This document shows, in pieces, positions 5,526-7,402 of a DNA stretch of 7,402 nucleotides (positions within the stretch are counted from its first letter, which is position 1; every line of letters begins with the position of its first letter). The stretch is from Deltaproteobacteria bacterium (GTDB taxonomy: Bacteria > Desulfobacterota > Desulfobacteria > Desulfobacterales > Desulfatibacillaceae), in NCBI GenBank assembly GCA_021815525.1, contig JAKAGN010000132.1, positions 1 through 7,402 of the forward strand, written 5' to 3'. The notes beneath the pieces are model-generated. The model was not told where the DNA came from, searched no databases, and saw nothing but the letters and a program-made list of their open reading frames with translations. The translations under genes and the position numbers were made by a program.

Positions 5526-5764
5526 CCGGCCGCCCCCTCGAAAGGGTACACCACATCGGCCCGGAGGGCTCCCGCCGCGAAGGCCAGGGCCGCCAGCACC
5601 GCCTCGCGGGTCAGGCGCGGGTGGGCGTCGAGGATGGCCTCCACGGTCTCGCCGGCGGCCAGTTTTTCAAGGATATGCTCCACGGTGATCCGGGTGCCGG
5701 CGATGACGGGCTTTCCCATCATCACCGCAGGGTCGCTTACGATCAGTTTCTTCTCGGATTTCAT
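5522..5764 (-). CDS. DUF433 antitoxin-like protein
   Basis: An 80-aa small protein with the full DUF433 pattern: LIVSDPAVMMGKPVIAGTRI (7-26), TVEHILEKLAAGETVEAILD (27-46), HPRLTREAVLAALAFAAG (48-65). The GKPVIAGTRITVE stretch is the family signature. DUF433 proteins are winged-helix-like and act as putative antitoxins to DUF5615 or other PIN-like partners. The ATG at 5764 is chosen because the family begins there and GGGAA lies upstream. An in-frame ATG at 5869 would lie inside a probable -10 element and add 35 residues without likeness to the family. The upstream position and overlap with the DUF5615 gene support a two-gene toxin-antitoxin operon, probably autoregulated as in other such pairs; that is inference. 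Confidence 0.88.
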   Translation of the reverse strand: MKSEKKLIVSDPAVMMGKPVIAGTRITVEHILEKLAAGETVEAILDAHPRLTREAVLAALAFAAGALRADVVYPFEGAAG

Positions 5765-5805
5765 GGCGTATTCCCATGCCCTTTTCGGCAATAGACGTTT
5801 CTTGG

Positions 5806-5836
5806 GGAAGCCGGCGATAGGTCCCGCCGGGCTTCC
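5806..5836. repeat. Hairpin in the toxin-antitoxin leader
   Basis: GGAAGCCGGCG (5806-5816) pairs with CGCCGGGCTTCC (5825-5836) with one bulged base and an 8-nt loop. It lies between the candidate promoter and the antitoxin start, so it would be in the leader of the leftward transcript. No T-run follows, which argues against an intrinsic terminator of the sensor gene. Confidence 0.4.
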
Positions 5837-5867
5837 GAATTTGCCGCCGGAAAAATGCGTCAAGCTC

Positions 5868-5876
5868 ATGATACCA
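5868..5876 (-). promoter_or_regulatory. Candidate extended -10 promoter of the antitoxin-toxin pair
   Basis: On the minus strand TGGTATCAT fits an extended -10 element (TGnTATAAT with one mismatch), about 104 nt before the antitoxin ATG. The -35 region is poor, as is common for extended -10 promoters. Prediction by consensus only. Confidence 0.35.
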
Positions 5877-5932
5877 CATTTAGCGGTTCGGGGAAATCCA
5901 CAAGAACCGCGTCCGGTGCTCCGGAGCGGGCT

Positions 5933-7189
5933 TCATTCCTCCTCGGCCAGATCGCCGTACAGGGCCTTTTCGCAGTCCGGGCATATGCCGTGGCTGAAGT
6001 TGGCGTCGGAGCGGTCCATGATGTAGACCTCGATCTGCTCCCAGTAGCCCTGGTCGTTCCGGATCTTCTTGCAGTTGGCGCAGATGGGGAGAAGCCCCCG
6101 CAGCACCTTCACCTTTTCGAGGGCGTCCCGAAGCTCGCCTATGAGCTTTTTCCGCTCCATTTCCGCGTTCACCCGCGCGGTTATGTCGCTGATGCTGGAA
6201 ATGACGCAGCGCTCGCCTTTGAGCGCGATGATTTCTGCGGAAAATATGCCGGTGAGGAGGCGTCCGGACTTGTCCCTAAACTGGAACTCCGCGCCGTGTA
6301 TCCTCCCCTTTGTCGAAAGCTCGGCCACGACCTTGGCCCTGTCCTCCTCCCTGGCCCAAAGGTTTAGCTCCACCGTGGTCCTGCCTTCCACCTCGCTGCG
6401 GTCATACCCGGTGATGGTGAAGAAGCCTTCGTTCACCTCGAAGATGCGGCCGTCGGAAAGCCTCGTTATGGTGACGGCGGAGGGGGAGGAGTGAAAAGCC
6501 TTGGAGAACTTCTCCTCCTCCAGGATGGCCCGCTCCAGGAGGAGCCGGTTCACGAGAAGAACCAAGCTGTAGGTCTGTATGACGAAGAGCATCTGGTAGC
6601 ACAGCAGTACGAGGGCGTCGTTGGAGCCTGACCTGAATAAGTCCTGCCCCGGCTCCGGGGCCGTGAAGAAGACCGCTATGCGGATGAGGCTTAACGCGGC
6701 GTAAGCGGTGAAGACGAGCGCCGGCCCCCTTGTCAGCGGGCGGATCTCCGGGGCGGCCCTTCCGGAGAGGAGCCAGACGATCTGGACCGTGTAGAAGAAG
6801 AGGCCCGTGGCTATGTTGAGGTTGCGCGCGGCAAGGTCCGGCCGGGCAAGGGTGAAATGGGCGTGGATGGCGACGAAAAGGGCCAGGTAGCAGAAGTTGT
6901 GGATTTGGGGGCCCTTTTTCGACAGGAAGCGCTCCATGCCCATGAGGAAAATGAGCGCCCCCGCCATGACCGCCGCGTTGGCGGCCACGATGGACAGGAT
7001 GTCCGGTATGCGGCCCCGAAGGAGTATCAGGACGATGGCGGCAAGCTGGAGGGAGTAATCGGCCACCCAGAACGAGAGGCCCGAAAACCGCTTTCTGTCG
7101 TGATACCACAGGAACGCCACGACCACCAGGCACACGGCGTTGGTGAGGGCGTAGCTGATGAGGATGGTTTTGACGTCGAGAAAGCTCAT
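5933..7189 (-). CDS. Seven-helix membrane PAS-domain protein with C-terminal CxxC...CxxC tail
   Basis: A 418-aa probable inner-membrane signalling protein. About seven hydrophobic segments are visible at roughly 6-27, 45-58, 66-86, 98-115, 125-142, 156-175 and 193-215. A PAS domain with its PAC motif covers about 225-340 (FHSSPSAVTI, FEVNEGFFTITGY, EFQFRDKSGR, SSISDITARVNAE), and a charged helix, probably coiled coil, spans 340-365. No histidine-kinase, GGDEF, EAL or methyl-accepting domain follows. Instead the last 50 residues read LLPICANCKKIRNDQGYWEQ ... HGICPDCEKAL, with C370, C373, C403 and C406 as a likely metal site. I recall similar tails on PAS and response-regulator proteins in deltaproteobacteria, without known function. 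The ATG at 7189 (MSFLDVKTIL) is preferred to 7222 because the membrane domain begins right there; the 11 extra residues and the weak upstream site make 7222 less likely, though it is not excluded. Confidence 0.82.
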   Translation of the reverse strand: MSFLDVKTILISYALTNAVCLVVVAFLWYHDRKRFSGLSFWVADYSLQLAAIVLILLRGRIPDILSIVAANAAVMAGALIFLMGMERFLSKKGPQIHNFCYLALFVAIHAHFTLARPDLAARNLNIATGLFFYTVQIVWLLSGRAAPEIRPLTRGPALVFTAYAALSLIRIAVFFTAPEPGQDLFRSGSNDALVLLCYQMLFVIQTYSLVLLVNRLLLERAILEEEKFSKAFHSSPSAVTITRLSDGRIFEVNEGFFTITGYDRSEVEGRTTVELNLWAREEDRAKVVAELSTKGRIHGAEFQFRDKSGRLLTGIFSAEIIALKGERCVISSISDITARVNAEMERKKLIGELRDALEKVKVLRGLLPICANCKKIRNDQGYWEQIEVYIMDRSDANFSHGICPDCEKALYGDLAEEE

Positions 7190-7259
7190 GTCGGTTTCCG
7201 TCCCGGCGCGCAGCTTGGCCATCCGGGCTTGACGGAGGGAGTTGTTTCCCCGTGCTTGC

Positions 7260-7300
7260 TGAGGGTGCTTATACTGCGGCCGGGGGGCAGTTCACCCTCA
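7260..7300. repeat. Two-part hairpin across the amidase stop codon
   Basis: TGAGGGTG (7260-7267) pairs with CACCCTCA (7293-7300), and inside it ACTGC (7273-7277) pairs with GCAGT (7287-7291). The outer arm contains the TGA stop of the amidase gene. It could end the amidase transcript, but no T-run follows on the minus strand. Confidence 0.45.
7268..7295 (-). promoter_or_regulatory. Weak candidate promoter of the PAS gene
   Basis: On the minus strand GTGAAC (7295-7290) and TATAAG (7273-7268, 5 of 6 to the -10 consensus) lie 16 bp apart, about 80 nt before the chosen PAS-gene start. The -35 match is poor and the site overlaps the hairpin described at 7260-7300. Confidence 0.3.
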
Positions 7301-7402
7301 CCTCCGGCCGGAGACCTCGGGCTTCAAGTCCTCCATGTAGCCCAGCACACCCGCCACGATGCCGTCGCAGAGGGCGTCCTGGTAGTCGGGATCGGTCAGG
7401 CG
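7298..7402 (-). CDS. Probable N-acetylmuramoyl-L-alanine amidase, C-terminal fragment
   Basis: Only the last 34 codons are in the window; the gene runs off the right edge. The fragment starts RLTDPDYQDALCDGIVAGVL and continues GYMEDLKPEVSGRR. This resembles the end of Amidase_3 enzymes, where a stretch like LxxPxYQxxLAxAIxxGIxxY forms the last helix after the catalytic core. Such enzymes cleave the bond between muramic acid and L-alanine in peptidoglycan. No catalytic residue is in view, so the call rests on this short C-terminal likeness. The TGA stop lies 108 bp before the PAS-gene start on the same strand. Confidence 0.5.
   Translation of the reverse strand, partial: RLTDPDYQDALCDGIVAGVLGYMEDLKPEVSGRR

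Noticed and set aside
5855..6367. 170-aa rightward frame opposite the PAS gene
   Set aside because: It is antisense to a well-supported PAS and CxxC coding region and shows no family match.

Overview
The window is GC-rich bacterial DNA with no tRNA, rRNA, CRISPR array or transposase gene. The best guess is a deltaproteobacterium (Desulfobacterota, Desulfobacteraceae-like). This rests on recall rather than a search: the roughly 150-180 bp dispersed repeat around the dehydrogenase gene and the C-terminal CxxC...CxxC tail on the PAS membrane protein both resemble sequences I associate with that group.

Layout from left to right. Positions 1-417 carry no gene but are rich in inverted repeats: a long GC-rich hairpin (4-67), a perfect 45-bp palindrome made of two TTGAACGTTCAA boxes (150-194), and two GC hairpins (333-349, 368-390) behind the last gene of a leftward cluster, one followed by an A/T run as in a terminator. 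The leftward cluster, read in transcription order, has four genes: a 115-aa unknown protein (4224-3877), an extended SDR NAD-dependent epimerase/dehydratase (3712-2756), a double [4Fe-4S] QueG/reductive-dehalogenase-like protein (2564-1179), and a HIRAN-domain protein (1182-418). The last two overlap by ATGA and are probably translationally coupled. The two spacers on either side of the SDR gene consist almost entirely of two related copies, in opposite orientation, of one repeat family. The right-hand copy abuts the stop of the 115-aa gene, and the left-hand copy supplies the last codons and stop of the SDR gene.

A divergent 337-bp intergenic region leads to a rightward glyoxalase/VOC-fold gene (4562-5146). 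It converges on a leftward toxin-antitoxin-like pair, a DUF433 antitoxin (5764-5522) and a DUF5615 PIN-like protein (5525-5172), which overlap by TTGA, so the toxin would start with TTG. Further right, also leftward, lie a seven-helix membrane PAS protein with a cysteine-rich tail and no kinase domain (7189-5933), and the last 34 codons of a probable N-acetylmuramoyl-L-alanine amidase that runs off the window (7402-7298).

No single pathway joins the genes. The most coherent unit is the SDR / iron-sulfur redox / HIRAN cluster. The most distinctive non-coding signals are the repeat pair bracketing the SDR gene and the 45-bp palindrome.
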